Source: Geobacillus zalihae NBRC 101842 (GTDB lineage Bacteria > Bacillota > Bacilli > Bacillales > Anoxybacillaceae). Taken from it: 64,000 nucleotides of DNA. Under the pieces are notes generated by a model, which saw only the letters and a program-made list of their open reading frames with translations, was not told the origin of the DNA and did not search any database. A program made the position numbers and the translations under genes. Location: the NCBI RefSeq assembly GCF_001544135.1, contig NZ_BCPV01000011.1, positions 1 through 64,000 of the forward strand. The letters run 5' to 3'. Of this stretch, positions 27,752 to 35,794 are shown piece after piece; the first letter of the stretch is position 1; each line of letters opens with the position of its first letter.

Positions 27752-27957
27752 GCTCCGTTTGCTTTCGGATGGGATCCAACCGAAAGAGGTAGGCCTTATG
27801 CATGGCCTTCCCTCCTACGATAAGGAACGTTTGTTCTATTCATGACCATTTTATACCTTTCGTTCTCTTGATGCAAGAGAAAGGTGGATGAGGAAAGATA
27901 CCGATTCATCCCCCACTTGCGCTCACGCATGGAAGTGAGGATTTTCTCGGCTCCAGA
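27752..27957 (-). mobile_element. IS200/IS605 scar: left end, promoter and first codons of tnpB
   Basis: Minus strand from 27957: CATCTGGAGCCGAGAA-type left end, a hairpin TCCTCACTTCC / AAGTGGGGGATGA, and a promoter TTGCAT-N17-TAAAAT. AGGAGG follows, then an ATG at 27803 opening a frame MHKAYLFRLDPIRKQTEQ. That is the standard start of TnpB proteins (M-x-KAYKFRIYP-x-KEQ). The frame loses similarity after about 17 codons and runs into the SDR gene. The left end abuts the T-tract of a terminator (TTTTTTAC). Confidence 0.7.
27824..27837 (-). promoter_or_regulatory. LexA-box-like sequence in the tnpB-scar promoter
   Basis: AGAACAAACGTTCC on the minus strand matches the Bacillus SOS box CGAACRNRYGTTYC at 13 of 14 positions. 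It sits at the expected start of transcription of the promoter whose -10 is TAAAAT. Confidence 0.45.
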
Positions 27958-27960
27958 TGT

Positions 27961-27990
27961 AAAAAAGACCGCCATTCGGCGGTCTTTTTT
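27961..27990. terminator. bidirectional terminator of the Pro/Tyr-rich gene
   Basis: Perfect 7-bp stem GACCGCC / GGCGGTC with loop ATTC, flanked by AAAAAA and TTTTTT, so it functions on either strand. Six bases beyond the stop at 27997. Confidence 0.88.
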
Positions 27991-27996
27991 GGCATC

Positions 27997-28671
27997 TTAC
28001 CGATAGGGGCCATACGAGATTGGAAAGCCAGGTGCATACGGGGTTCCTCCGCCATAATATGGAGGCAGCGGCGCAGCGGGATAGCCATAGCCATACGGCA
28101 TCACCGGGGCATACGGCTGCGGCGCCATCGGTGGATAGTACAGCGGCGCATACGGATGTGCGCCAGGAACGAAACCTGGTGTTGCACCAGCAGCCATTCC
28201 AGACAGCGTGCCAGGAACGGCCACGGGAGCCGTGCTGCCAGCCGGGGGGACGTTTTCTGCATACGGGGCCGTCATGCCATACGGAATAGCGGCGTCATCA
28301 GGCGTCATCGGCGGCGTGTTTTCTTTCCCACCCATCGGCCAAACGGAAGCATGGGCCATATTCGGCCCGGCTCCTAAACCGAGCGGCGGCGCCGGCAGCA
28401 TCATATCGGAGCTGTCCGGACTGTCTGGACTGTCAAGATGGACCGGACTGACAAGCGGCGCTGGCGGCGCAACCGGTGGACACCAATAGCCATAAGGCGC
28501 TGCCGGCGGATAATACGCCATCGGCATCACTTGAGTCGGCGTCGCTTCATTTGGCGTCGTTGCCGATAGCGGAGCCATCGGCGGCACGTTATTCTCCATC
28601 CACCCGGCTTCATTGTCATGGCCGGAAGAGGTTGAAAACGGACCATTCATATACGGATCCCAATGATTCAT
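27997..28671 (-). CDS. Pro/Tyr/Gly-rich low-complexity protein, possibly a spore surface protein
   Basis: A 224-residue protein starting MNHWDPYMNGPFSTSSGHDNEAG. It is rich in Pro, Ala, Met, Tyr and Gly, with recurring VPPMAPL, NTPPMTPD and PPMAPQPYAPVMPYGYGYP units, and ends in a Tyr/Gly/Pro tail. There is no signal peptide or membrane segment. This composition occurs in spore coat and spore-morphogenesis proteins, and spore genes (ykvT, yyaC, ger) are nearby, but function is not shown. GGGAG lies six bases before the ATG at 28671. It has its own terminator. Confidence 0.72.
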   Translation of the reverse strand: MNHWDPYMNGPFSTSSGHDNEAGWMENNVPPMAPLSATTPNEATPTQVMPMAYYPPAAPYGYWCPPVAPPAPLVSPVHLDSPDSPDSSDMMLPAPPLGLGAGPNMAHASVWPMGGKENTPPMTPDDAAIPYGMTAPYAENVPPAGSTAPVAVPGTLSGMAAGATPGFVPGAHPYAPLYYPPMAPQPYAPVMPYGYGYPAAPLPPYYGGGTPYAPGFPISYGPYR

Positions 28672-28842
28672 TGTTCTCTCCCTTTCTTGCTTATATTCTC
28701 GGGGCGCGTACCCACCCATATTGTATGTCAGAACAAGCAAAGGGTGTTTGCCCGGCCAAAATATAGGTATTTAACCCAACAGGCGTCTGTGATACGATAA
28801 ATAACGGTGACGATGCCGAATCAACGCTTGGGGGGACATGCG

Positions 28843-29037
28843 ATGGATGAAGCACTGGCGGCCAAGCAAATCGATGAATTGCGCAACGGAATCATCTCCG
28901 AACTGTTGGTGAAAAAAGAGGACTTCCCTGTTTTTCGTGCCGTGCTCGTCAAACAGCCCGACTTCAAACGATTTCGCGGCATCGCCCAGCGCGGCGGCCA
29001 CGTTATTTACCACTATATGGATGCTCCACGCAGCTAA
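28843..29037 (+). CDS. small hypothetical protein, 64 aa
   Basis: A 64-residue soluble protein beginning [32 protein letters not shown] do not recognise it. GGGGGG lies seven bases before the ATG, and a strong terminator follows 22 bases after the stop, which supports a real single-gene unit. Confidence 0.65.
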   Translation: MDEALAAKQIDELRNGIISELLVKKEDFPVFRAVLVKQPDFKRFRGIAQRGGHVIYHYMDAPRS

Positions 29038-29059
29038 AAGCTCCTGTCCCCATGGCTTC

Positions 29060-29095
29060 ACATCCGGCTTTCCGCCCCGAAAGCCGGATGTTTTG
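29060..29095 (+). terminator. terminator after the 64-aa gene
   Basis: 12-bp perfect stem CATCCGGCTTTC / GAAAGCCGGATG (29060-29071, 29079-29090) followed by TTTTGG. Confidence 0.85.
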
Positions 29096-29231
29096 GCTTG
29101 CGGAGAAATTTCCATTCCTCCTATGAAACTAGTCATTTCAATGCTTCGCGCACTTTTTCCATCATTTCGATAATGAATCATCTTCCCATCCTTGTTACTC
29201 TAGTAGCGAGTTTACGAGAGGAGGGATCAGG

Positions 29232-29816
29232 ATGAAAAAAGGAAAAGCATGGGTGATGGCGGTATTGTGCGGGATGTTTTTCTTTGCCGGCCATGCCGAT
29301 GCGGCAACCATCCACACCGTCAAGCGCGGCGACACGCTTTGGAAAATCGCGAAGCAATACGGTGTGCCGCTCAAACAGCTGATGCAAAAAAATAGAAAAG
29401 ACGATTGGCTGTATCCTGGCGAAAAACTGATCATCCCGAACGCAGGCATTACAGCGGCGGAAAAAGACTTGCTCGCTCGCCTCGTCCATGCTGAGGCGAA
29501 AGGGGAGCCGTACGCCGGGAAAGTAGCCGTGGCAACGGTCGTGCTCAACCGCGTCGACCATCCGGATTTTCCGGATACGATCCGCGCCGTTATTTATGAG
29601 CGCTCTGGCGGCCATTATGCATTCACGCCGGTCGCAAACGGAACGATCAATGAACCCGCTGACCGTGAATCATATCGCGCCGTTGAAGAAGCACTTGCTT
29701 TTCGCGGTTTAGGAAACGGCTCGCTCTATTTCTACAATCCGAAAACGGCGAAAAGCAAATGGCTGCGCTCCCGTCCGGTGACGGTCGTCATCGGCAACCA
29801 TGTGTTTGCCAAGTAG
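29232..29816 (+). CDS. ykvT: LysM cell-wall hydrolase, YkvT/SleB-CwlJ type
   Basis: A 194-residue secreted hydrolase. A signal peptide ([15 protein letters not shown]) is followed by one LysM domain ([36 protein letters not shown], about 27-75). The C-terminal hydrolase-2 domain has the catalytic glutamate in [25 protein letters not shown] and the C-terminal [12 protein letters not shown] block. This architecture is that of YkvT, a relative of the spore cortex-lytic enzymes SleB and CwlJ. ATG at 29232 follows GAGAGGAGGG. A terminator follows directly. Confidence 0.88.
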   Translation: MKKGKAWVMAVLCGMFFFAGHADAATIHTVKRGDTLWKIAKQYGVPLKQLMQKNRKDDWLYPGEKLIIPNAGITAAEKDLLARLVHAEAKGEPYAGKVAVATVVLNRVDHPDFPDTIRAVIYERSGGHYAFTPVANGTINEPADRESYRAVEEALAFRGLGNGSLYFYNPKTAKSKWLRSRPVTVVIGNHVFAK

Positions 29817-29824
29817 ATGAAAAC

Positions 29825-29857
29825 AAGGGGACGGCTTCGCCCCTTGTTTTTTTTTTA
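29825..29857 (+). terminator. terminator of ykvT
   Basis: CAAGGGG / CCCCTTG stem with loop ACGGCTTCG, followed by a run of ten T. Confidence 0.9.
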
Positions 29858-30049
29858 AAATATCAAATTTTAGGAAAGAAACCCCTTTACTTGTGCATAA
29901 AAATAAGGCAAACTAGTAAAAAAGCGCCTGCTCCTTTTTATAAAGAGCGGGCACAACGGCCAGGGCGCACCGGCCGGCCGCCTTTTCGGCCGATCACGCC
30001 CGTTTTAGCCGCCGACGACTATATTCGGTTTAAAAAGGGGAATGATAGA

Positions 30050-30229
30050 ATGGTGAAAAAAGCAAAAGTCGGGGACATTATTGAATTTAAAAATGGATTG
30101 CGCGGCATCGTGGAAAAAGTGAACGAAAACTCGGTCATCGTCGATTTGACATATATGAAAAACTACCGCGAGCTTGATTTGCAAGAGCGGACGGTGGTCA
30201 ACCATAAAAATTATAAGATTATTGAATAG
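30050..30229 (+). CDS. ykvS: YkvS family protein (DUF2187)
   Basis: A 59-residue KOW-like small protein, MVKKAKVGDIIEFKNGLRGIVEKVNENSVIVDLTYMKNY..., which corresponds to DUF2187/YkvS. In Bacillus ykvS also neighbours ykvT, supporting the call. AAAGGGG lies nine bases before the ATG. Function is unknown; the fold suggests nucleic-acid or protein binding. Confidence 0.85.
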   Translation: MVKKAKVGDIIEFKNGLRGIVEKVNENSVIVDLTYMKNYRELDLQERTVVNHKNYKIIE

Positions 30230-30231
30230 AA

Positions 30232-30258
30232 AAAAGAGGCCGTCAAGAGCCTCTTTTT
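30232..30258. terminator. bidirectional terminator
   Basis: AAAAGAGGC / GCCTCTTTT stem with an eight-base loop, flanked by A and T runs. It serves ykvS and the converging gene ending at 30262. Confidence 0.85.
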
Positions 30259-30261
30259 TGT

Positions 30262-30921
30262 TTACGAAATGCGGGCGAGTTCATCACATTCATAGATGTG
30301 GACGCCGTTCGCTGCGGACGCCGCCCGGTAAAACATCGCCAAAGCAAGCTGATGGGCGTCAACCGGCTTATACTTTTTCCATTTGCCGACGAACAAAAAC
30401 GGCAGCCGGCATAACAGCCACCCGGCAAGCGTCTCGCCGAGGCGGAACTCCCGACGCTTGCCGACGAGCAACGATGGACGGAAAATATGAAGCGATGGGA
30501 TGGAAAGCCGCTGCAACGCCTCTTCCACCTCTCCTTTGACGCGCTGGTAAAAAAACGGCGAACACGGGTTGGCGCCAACCGAAGAGACGGTCAAAAAGCT
30601 TTTCACGCGGCACTTTTCCGCCAACGCCGCCGCGCGCAGCGTATATTCATAGTCAACTTGAATGAACTGCTGCTTCGTTTTCGCCTTTTTCCGCGTCGTT
30701 CCGAGGCAGCAAAACACATCATCGACATAAAAATGCCGCTCATACGATTCAAGCCGCGCAAAATCGGCGACGACTTGCTGCAGTTTTTCATGTTTAATCG
30801 GCAGCGGGGTGCGGACAAAAATGGTCACTTGCCGGTACAAATCCGACTCAAGCAGCAACTTGAGCAGTTCCCCGCCGACCAAGCCGCTCGCCCCAAGCAA
30901 AAGAGCTGTTCTTCGCTCCAA
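30262..30921 (-). CDS. NAD(P)-binding oxidoreductase, HTATIP2/TIP30-like
   Basis: A 219-residue atypical SDR with an N-terminal GASGLVGGELLKLLL Rossmann motif and the conserved VFCCLGTTRKKAKTKQQFIQVDYEYTL and FLTVSSVGANPCSPFFYQRVKGEVEEAL blocks, including the YxxxK as YQRVK. Function in bacteria is unclear. The start is probably TTG at 30921, eight bases after TTGGAGG; an ATG eight codons upstream has no ribosome site. Confidence 0.82.
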   Translation of the reverse strand: MERRTALLLGASGLVGGELLKLLLESDLYRQVTIFVRTPLPIKHEKLQQVVADFARLESYERHFYVDDVFCCLGTTRKKAKTKQQFIQVDYEYTLRAAALAEKCRVKSFLTVSSVGANPCSPFFYQRVKGEVEEALQRLSIPSLHIFRPSLLVGKRREFRLGETLAGWLLCRLPFLFVGKWKKYKPVDAHQLALAMFYRAASAANGVHIYECDELARIS

Positions 30922-30998
30922 CGCCAAAACCTCCAAGGCAAACATTCACTGTCCATTATATAGGAGTGTTGGCGAAAAAACTACCTCTTTTTTGTAGT

Positions 30999-31496
30999 TT
31001 AGCGGTTGTCGACTTTTTCTGGATACAAGTCGTGGTTGAGCAGCCGGTATTCCGCCATTTTTTCGTATTTTGTCCCCGGGCGCCCCCAATTGCAGTACGG
31101 ATCGATGGAAATGCCGCCGCGCGGGGTGAATTTGCCCCACACTTCGATATAGCGCGGTTCCATGACTTTAATCAAATCGTTCATAATGATGTTGACGCAG
31201 TCTTCGTGAAAGTCGCCATGATTGCGGAAGCTGAACAAATACAGCTTCAACGATTTGCTTTCGACGCATTTTTTGTCCGGGATGTAGCTGATGTAAATCG
31301 TCGCGAAGTCCGGCTGGCCGGTTTTCGGACATAGCGAAGTGAACTCCGGACAATTGAACTTCACGAAATAATCCCGGTCAGGATGTTTGTTGTCAAACAC
31401 TTCAAGAAGATGGGGATTGTACGTAAACGAATACGTTGTCCCTTGATGGCCAAGCAGCGTCAAGTCTTTCAATTCTTCCTCTTTTCTTCCTGCCAT
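30999..31496 (-). CDS. queF: NADPH-dependent 7-cyano-7-deazaguanine reductase
   Basis: A 165-residue single-domain QueF that reduces preQ0 to preQ1 in queuosine synthesis. The catalytic cysteine lies in [17 protein letters not shown], the substrate-binding residues in [23 protein letters not shown], and [15 protein letters not shown] is conserved. It matches the short (type I) enzymes. GGAGG lies nine bases before the ATG at 31496. It is the last gene of the que operon. Confidence 0.95.
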   Translation of the reverse strand: MAGRKEEELKDLTLLGHQGTTYSFTYNPHLLEVFDNKHPDRDYFVKFNCPEFTSLCPKTGQPDFATIYISYIPDKKCVESKSLKLYLFSFRNHGDFHEDCVNIIMNDLIKVMEPRYIEVWGKFTPRGGISIDPYCNWGRPGTKYEKMAEYRLLNHDLYPEKVDNR

Positions 31497-31547
31497 TCCT
31501 TCATTCCTCCCTTTGATTCATGCAACGTGAGCGGCCGCACCCCCGCT

Positions 31548-32282
31548 TTACACGCCACGCTTGTTTCCCCAAAGAAGCGTGTGCAGCTGCGGCAAGATGT
31601 GGACGTCGGCCAGCTCCTCCGAATCGGCGGCTTGCTCCACCAGCCATTCCAACCGATGGAGAAGCTTTGTGCGGAGTGCATCCACATCTGAATCGGCCAC
31701 ATCGGCGTTGCCTACCTGCAAGTAAAACGGAACGCCTAGGTAACGGCGGTGCACCTCTTTCGCGTACGCCAAATCGGCGTCATCAAAGACGACGACTTTC
31801 AAACTGACGCGCCGCGTCCGGCTTTGATCTTTCTGCAACCGCCCGATGAGTTGGTCGAGCGCCGACCAGTCGGTGTCCATCCCCGAACTTGGCGGTTTTG
31901 GGGAAATGGTGACATCGTCTACATCGAGCAGCCAGTCTTGCCAGCGGCTCCCTTGCGTTTCAACCGCAACGCGCACCCCTTTTTCGTGAAGAAGGGCGAC
32001 AAGCTCTCCAAGAGCGGCAATGAGAAGCGGGTTGCCGCCTGAAATCGTCACGTGGCGGAAGCGGCGGCCGCCCATGGCTTCAAGCCGCCGCCAAATATCG
32101 TCTGCCGTCAACTGCTCGATCTCGTCTTTCGCTGATCCGTCCCACGTAAACGCCGAATCGCACCAGCGGCAGCGATAATCGCAGCCGGCTGTGCGGACGA
32201 ACATCGTCTTTTGGCCGATCACCATTCCCTCTCCTTGGATGGTCGGACCAAAAATCTCCAGCACCGGAATCGTGCGCGCCAT
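31548..32282 (-). CDS. queE: 7-carboxy-7-deazaguanine synthase
   Basis: A 244-residue radical-SAM enzyme that makes 7-carboxy-7-deazaguanine from carboxytetrahydropterin. The cluster motif is CDYRCRWC (Cx3Cx2C) near residue 33, with SGGNPLL for SAM binding and FGPTIQGEG at the start. ATG at 32282 overlaps the queD stop as TAATG; the longer frame lies inside queD and is ignored. Confidence 0.94.
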   Translation of the reverse strand: MARTIPVLEIFGPTIQGEGMVIGQKTMFVRTAGCDYRCRWCDSAFTWDGSAKDEIEQLTADDIWRRLEAMGGRRFRHVTISGGNPLLIAALGELVALLHEKGVRVAVETQGSRWQDWLLDVDDVTISPKPPSSGMDTDWSALDQLIGRLQKDQSRTRRVSLKVVVFDDADLAYAKEVHRRYLGVPFYLQVGNADVADSDVDALRTKLLHRLEWLVEQAADSEELADVHILPQLHTLLWGNKRGV

Positions 32283-32719
32283 TACCGGTCCCCCGCTTTC
32301 GGCCGGTAGACGACATAGCTCGTCGGCGTTTCGCGGACAAACACTTGCAAACATGTCGGCTTGTGCGGCAGCGTATCCAAATAGCGCTGAATCGTTTCAT
32401 AAATCGTGCGCGCCACCACTTCCGTCGTCGGAAACCGGTTCGGGTCGTTTTCATCAAAGCAATCGGTGTGGTCATTGAGCAGCGTATGATCCAGCTTTCC
32501 ATGCACAAGCTGTTTGATCGTTTGAAAATTGACCAAAAATCCGCTTTCATCGAGCTCATCGCCAGCAATCGTCACATTGACGATGTACGTGTGGCCGTGC
32601 ACGTTGGCGCAGCTCCCGGCCGCTTCGTGCGGGATGAAATGGGCGGCGGCGATGTGCATATCTTTGTTCAGCTCATAGCGGTAAGGGTGCATCACTTGCG
32701 GATAAAGCTGGTGCATCAT
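32282..32719 (-). CDS. queD: 6-carboxytetrahydropterin synthase
   Basis: A 145-residue PTPS-family enzyme. Zinc histidines are in [12 protein letters not shown] and NVHGHTYIV, a catalytic aspartate/histidine region in LDHTLLND, and the substrate glutamate in [13 protein letters not shown] and [11 protein letters not shown]. It overlaps queC by four bases (ATGA), so the two are translationally coupled. Confidence 0.94.
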   Translation of the reverse strand: MMHQLYPQVMHPYRYELNKDMHIAAAHFIPHEAAGSCANVHGHTYIVNVTIAGDELDESGFLVNFQTIKQLVHGKLDHTLLNDHTDCFDENDPNRFPTTEVVARTIYETIQRYLDTLPHKPTCLQVFVRETPTSYVVYRPKAGDR

Positions 32720-33387
32720 GGCCGCTCCACCCCCGCTTTTTCCCGCAAATAGTCATCCAATCCGCGCTTGCGCAGCACGCACGCTGGACATTCGCCGCAG
32801 CCGTCGGCGATGATGCCGTTATAGCACGTCAGCGTCTTCGTGCGAATGAACTCGAACGCCCCGAGCTCATCCGCGAGCTTCCACGTCTCCGCTTTCGTCA
32901 GCCACATGAGCGGCGTATGAATGACAAATTCGTAATCCATCGCTAAATTCAGCGTGACGTTCAACGATTTGATAAACACATCACGGCAGTCCGGATAGCC
33001 GCTGAAATCCGTCTCGCACACTCCCGTCACAATATGGCGCGCGCCCCGCTGTTTGGCAAGCACCGCCGCGAACGATAAAAACAACAAATTGCGTCCGTCC
33101 ACAAACGTCGTCGGCAGCCCGCCTTCCTTTTGTTCGATGGCGATATCATCACGCGTCAAGGCGTTCGGCGCCAATTGCCCAAGCAGCGACATATCGAGCA
33201 CCGTATGGCGAACGCCAAGCTCAGCGGCAATTGCCTGAGCGACTTCAATTTCGCGGCGATGACGCTGCCCATAGTCAAACGTCACCGCTTCCACTTCCCC
33301 AAACTGCTCTTTCGCCCAAACCAAACACGTCGTGCTGTCTTGGCCGCCGCTGAAGACAACGACCGCCTTTTCTTCCTTCATCTTCAT
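32716..33387 (-). CDS. queC: 7-cyano-7-deazaguanine synthase
   Basis: A 223-residue ATP-dependent ligase forming preQ0. The pyrophosphatase loop is [17 protein letters not shown]. The C-terminal zinc site is [17 protein letters not shown], preceded by CYNGI. ATG at 33387 is nine bases after AGGAGG; alternatives GTG 33390 and TTG 33396 lie close by. First gene of queCDEF, directly after the preQ1 riboswitch. Confidence 0.94.
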   Translation of the reverse strand: MKMKEEKAVVVFSGGQDSTTCLVWAKEQFGEVEAVTFDYGQRHRREIEVAQAIAAELGVRHTVLDMSLLGQLAPNALTRDDIAIEQKEGGLPTTFVDGRNLLFLSFAAVLAKQRGARHIVTGVCETDFSGYPDCRDVFIKSLNVTLNLAMDYEFVIHTPLMWLTKAETWKLADELGAFEFIRTKTLTCYNGIIADGCGECPACVLRKRGLDDYLREKAGVERP

Positions 33388-33433
33388 CACAATCAACCTC
33401 CTTCTGAATCAGCAGAAGAAGAGGTTTCCAAAA

Positions 33434-33503
33434 CAAAAAAGGCCATACCCCTAGGATACAGCCGTCCCTAGTTTTTTATAGAGGGTTTTGCTAGAAACCT
33501 CTC
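33434..33503 (-). ncRNA. preQ1-I riboswitch with terminator
   Basis: Minus strand: GAGAGGTTTCTAGC, then AAAACCCTCTATAAAAAACTA, the class-I preQ1 aptamer with its A-rich tail. Its 3' tail runs into a 10-bp hairpin (GGCTGTATCC / GGGTATGGCC with G-U pairs) and TTTTTTG. Binding of preQ1 should favour termination and shut off queCDEF. Confidence 0.93.
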
Positions 33504-33558
33504 CCGTACAAGCGTACGGAATTGCGATTCTTCTGTTTTCCATATTACTATACCATAC

Positions 33559-34671
33559 TTATGGCTTTTGTTGTAGCGCCTTTTTCACTTTTTCCGCCGT
33601 CCATACGTATAGATACAAAAGCGGAACATACACCGCGACAAGATAAAATCCCGCCTTCGCTGTCCATTCCGTCAACTGCTCAATATGTGTCTTCTCCTGA
33701 AAAAACATTCCCCCGACAAACAAGCAAGCGAGCAACACCGGAAGCGAACGGCGCTGCTGAACAGCAAACAGCTGTTTGATCACGCGCGTCGCCGCCCAAA
33801 TAGAGACCGCGATGATCGGGAACACAACGAGCACATAAATCGAGATGACAATATACTCCATCCGCTCGATAAACGGCACTTCCGGAATTTTGGCCAGCGT
33901 CAGCGTCGGCCATGTAATATGCTGAATTTGCTCTTTGTTATAAAACACGATGGAAATAAGGATCAAAACAAAATAAATGAACATCGTAAATGCGTTGGCC
34001 GCATGCGCCCACTTTTGCGAGGACGGAGCCTGTTTTAAAAACGGGTAATACATCAGCAGCATTTCAAACCCTAAATATTGCAGCACCATCTCTTTCGATG
34101 CTTTTGCCAATTGCCCAAACGAATGGTCGAACACCGGCAATAAATTCCGGTATTGAGCATACTCAAGCGGAAAGAAAACCATCGGAAAAATCGTCAACAG
34201 CGGAGTCACCACCCCCCAAACGCATAAGCCGACAACGACGCGAAACCCGCCGGAGACGACATAATACGTCATCAGCAAAAACATAAGGCTGAACTGCCAC
34301 GCCCCCATCAACGGGAACACCCATACTTTAATGATTTCAATGTATGATTGAAGCACCATAAACGCCGCCAACGCGTAGTAAAAAAGAAGTCCAAGGCTCA
34401 GCACCCCGCCGATCCACCGCCCGAAGTACTGTTCATGAAGCGACACGAGGTCTCCGCCTGATGGCGAATGCGACAACAGCCGATACATGAGCCAAATCAA
34501 CACGTGCGCCGACAGCCCGGCCATTAAGACTGCCATCCAGGCATCCTGCCCCACCTCTTTCATCAGTGGACGCTGAAAATTGAGTACCCCGATCCCAACT
34601 TGCGTAGCATGAATGACAAAAAACACAAGAAACGGGGAGATGAGAAACCGTTCCTGAATGGCCTGCTTCAT
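33559..34671 (-). CDS. gerKB: spore germination protein, GerAB/GerKB type permease
   Basis: A 370-residue membrane protein with about ten hydrophobic segments, of the amino-acid permease-like GerB family. The opening ISPFLVFFVIHATQVGIGVLNFQRPLMKEVGQDAW is typical. In germination receptors the B subunit forms the nutrient-binding channel part in the spore inner membrane. ATG at 34671 follows GAGGAGGG. Last gene of an A-C-B operon, the order of gerK in B. subtilis. Confidence 0.88.
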   Translation of the reverse strand: MKQAIQERFLISPFLVFFVIHATQVGIGVLNFQRPLMKEVGQDAWMAVLMAGLSAHVLIWLMYRLLSHSPSGGDLVSLHEQYFGRWIGGVLSLGLLFYYALAAFMVLQSYIEIIKVWVFPLMGAWQFSLMFLLMTYYVVSGGFRVVVGLCVWGVVTPLLTIFPMVFFPLEYAQYRNLLPVFDHSFGQLAKASKEMVLQYLGFEMLLMYYPFLKQAPSSQKWAHAANAFTMFIYFVLILISIVFYNKEQIQHITWPTLTLAKIPEVPFIERMEYIVISIYVLVVFPIIAVSIWAATRVIKQLFAVQQRRSLPVLLACLFVGGMFFQEKTHIEQLTEWTAKAGFYLVAVYVPLLYLYVWTAEKVKKALQQKP

Positions 34672-34697
34672 CCTAATCCCTCCTCATGTTCCCCGTC

Positions 34698-35783
34698 TTA
34701 TTCGCCAATGCCGGTATGGACGATATCCACCGTGACGTGCGGGCGGATGTCTAAATCCGGGTATTCACGGTAAAACGCGTCGGAATCCCAATGTCTTGTC
34801 ACACTGCGAACAAAATCGCCGATGCCGAGCGGGTCAATCCGTTTTTTCTGAAAATAACGGAATAACCGACGCATATTATGCTCCAATTCGTTTTGCATTT
34901 TTTTCTTCACATCAGCAAACAAATCTTGACCCGAATGATCGAGCCACGACGGGTAATCCCGCACCGACGCATGGATATGGACGAACACATCAAGCACATG
35001 GCGGCTTCCATCACGCTTCCATTCATATTTCGACTTCGCCCATAAGTTTTGCAGCATCACCCGATCCTCGCCCTGTTTCCCGCGATTCCCAACCTTCAGC
35101 TGGTAGACGCCGTTTTTCGTTTCTCCAAGCAAAATTTTCATTAAAAACGAATCACGCAAACTCACATGCCCCACGTATCGGTCGTCGCGAAACAACGCGA
35201 CCCCTTCAAGCTTGACGAAATCTCCTTTTTTCTCAAAATACGGCAAAAACGGATCGCTGCCCGGGGAAAAATAGCGATACAAAAACAAGTGCAAATTCGT
35301 TTTCGGCAAGTTCATCGACTGCTCATTCTGCTCCACCAGATTCGGCAAATACAACGTATCGCTCAGCGTCGTGTTCGCCGCGGTTTTCAGCAGCTCCTTC
35401 GCGCTTTCTTCCGCCACGCCAAGCAGCAAATGACTGCCGACTTTGTTGTTGCGCGCGAGGCTGTGCGTAATTTGCGTCACCCCCCGCCTGGCAAACTCCT
35501 TGCCGAACAAAATCAAGCGCAGCTGCCCTTCCTCAACCGGCAGCGCGGATTTCGATGACAGGCGCGGAATCAAGTCGTAGACCGTCGGCGACGTCGTCGT
35601 CAGCATATTCGGCTTTGTCATCGGCCCTTGCTTGAACGTCGGGTACACCGCGGTGCCCGTGTAGCGGCCGTTCTCGAAATCATACCCCATCTGTTGAATA
35701 ATTTGAATTTCATCAATCGGCCGCGAACTGGCGCAGCCGCCAAGCAACAGCAGCGCACCGAGCCATAGAAGCCCACGCCTCAT
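34698..35783 (-). CDS. gerKC: spore germination lipoprotein, Ger(x)C family
   Basis: A 361-residue lipoprotein. Signal peptide with lipobox LLLGGC, then the Ger(x)C motif CASSRPIDEIQIIQQMGYDF. It is the C subunit of the germinant receptor, anchored outside the inner spore membrane. ATG at 35783 lies six bases after AAGGGGG; a GTG one codon upstream is less well spaced. Eleven bases after the A gene. Confidence 0.9.
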   Translation of the reverse strand: MRRGLLWLGALLLLGGCASSRPIDEIQIIQQMGYDFENGRYTGTAVYPTFKQGPMTKPNMLTTTSPTVYDLIPRLSSKSALPVEEGQLRLILFGKEFARRGVTQITHSLARNNKVGSHLLLGVAEESAKELLKTAANTTLSDTLYLPNLVEQNEQSMNLPKTNLHLFLYRYFSPGSDPFLPYFEKKGDFVKLEGVALFRDDRYVGHVSLRDSFLMKILLGETKNGVYQLKVGNRGKQGEDRVMLQNLWAKSKYEWKRDGSRHVLDVFVHIHASVRDYPSWLDHSGQDLFADVKKKMQNELEHNMRRLFRYFQKKRIDPLGIGDFVRSVTRHWDSDAFYREYPDLDIRPHVTVDIVHTGIGE

Positions 35784-35794
35784 CACGATCCCCC

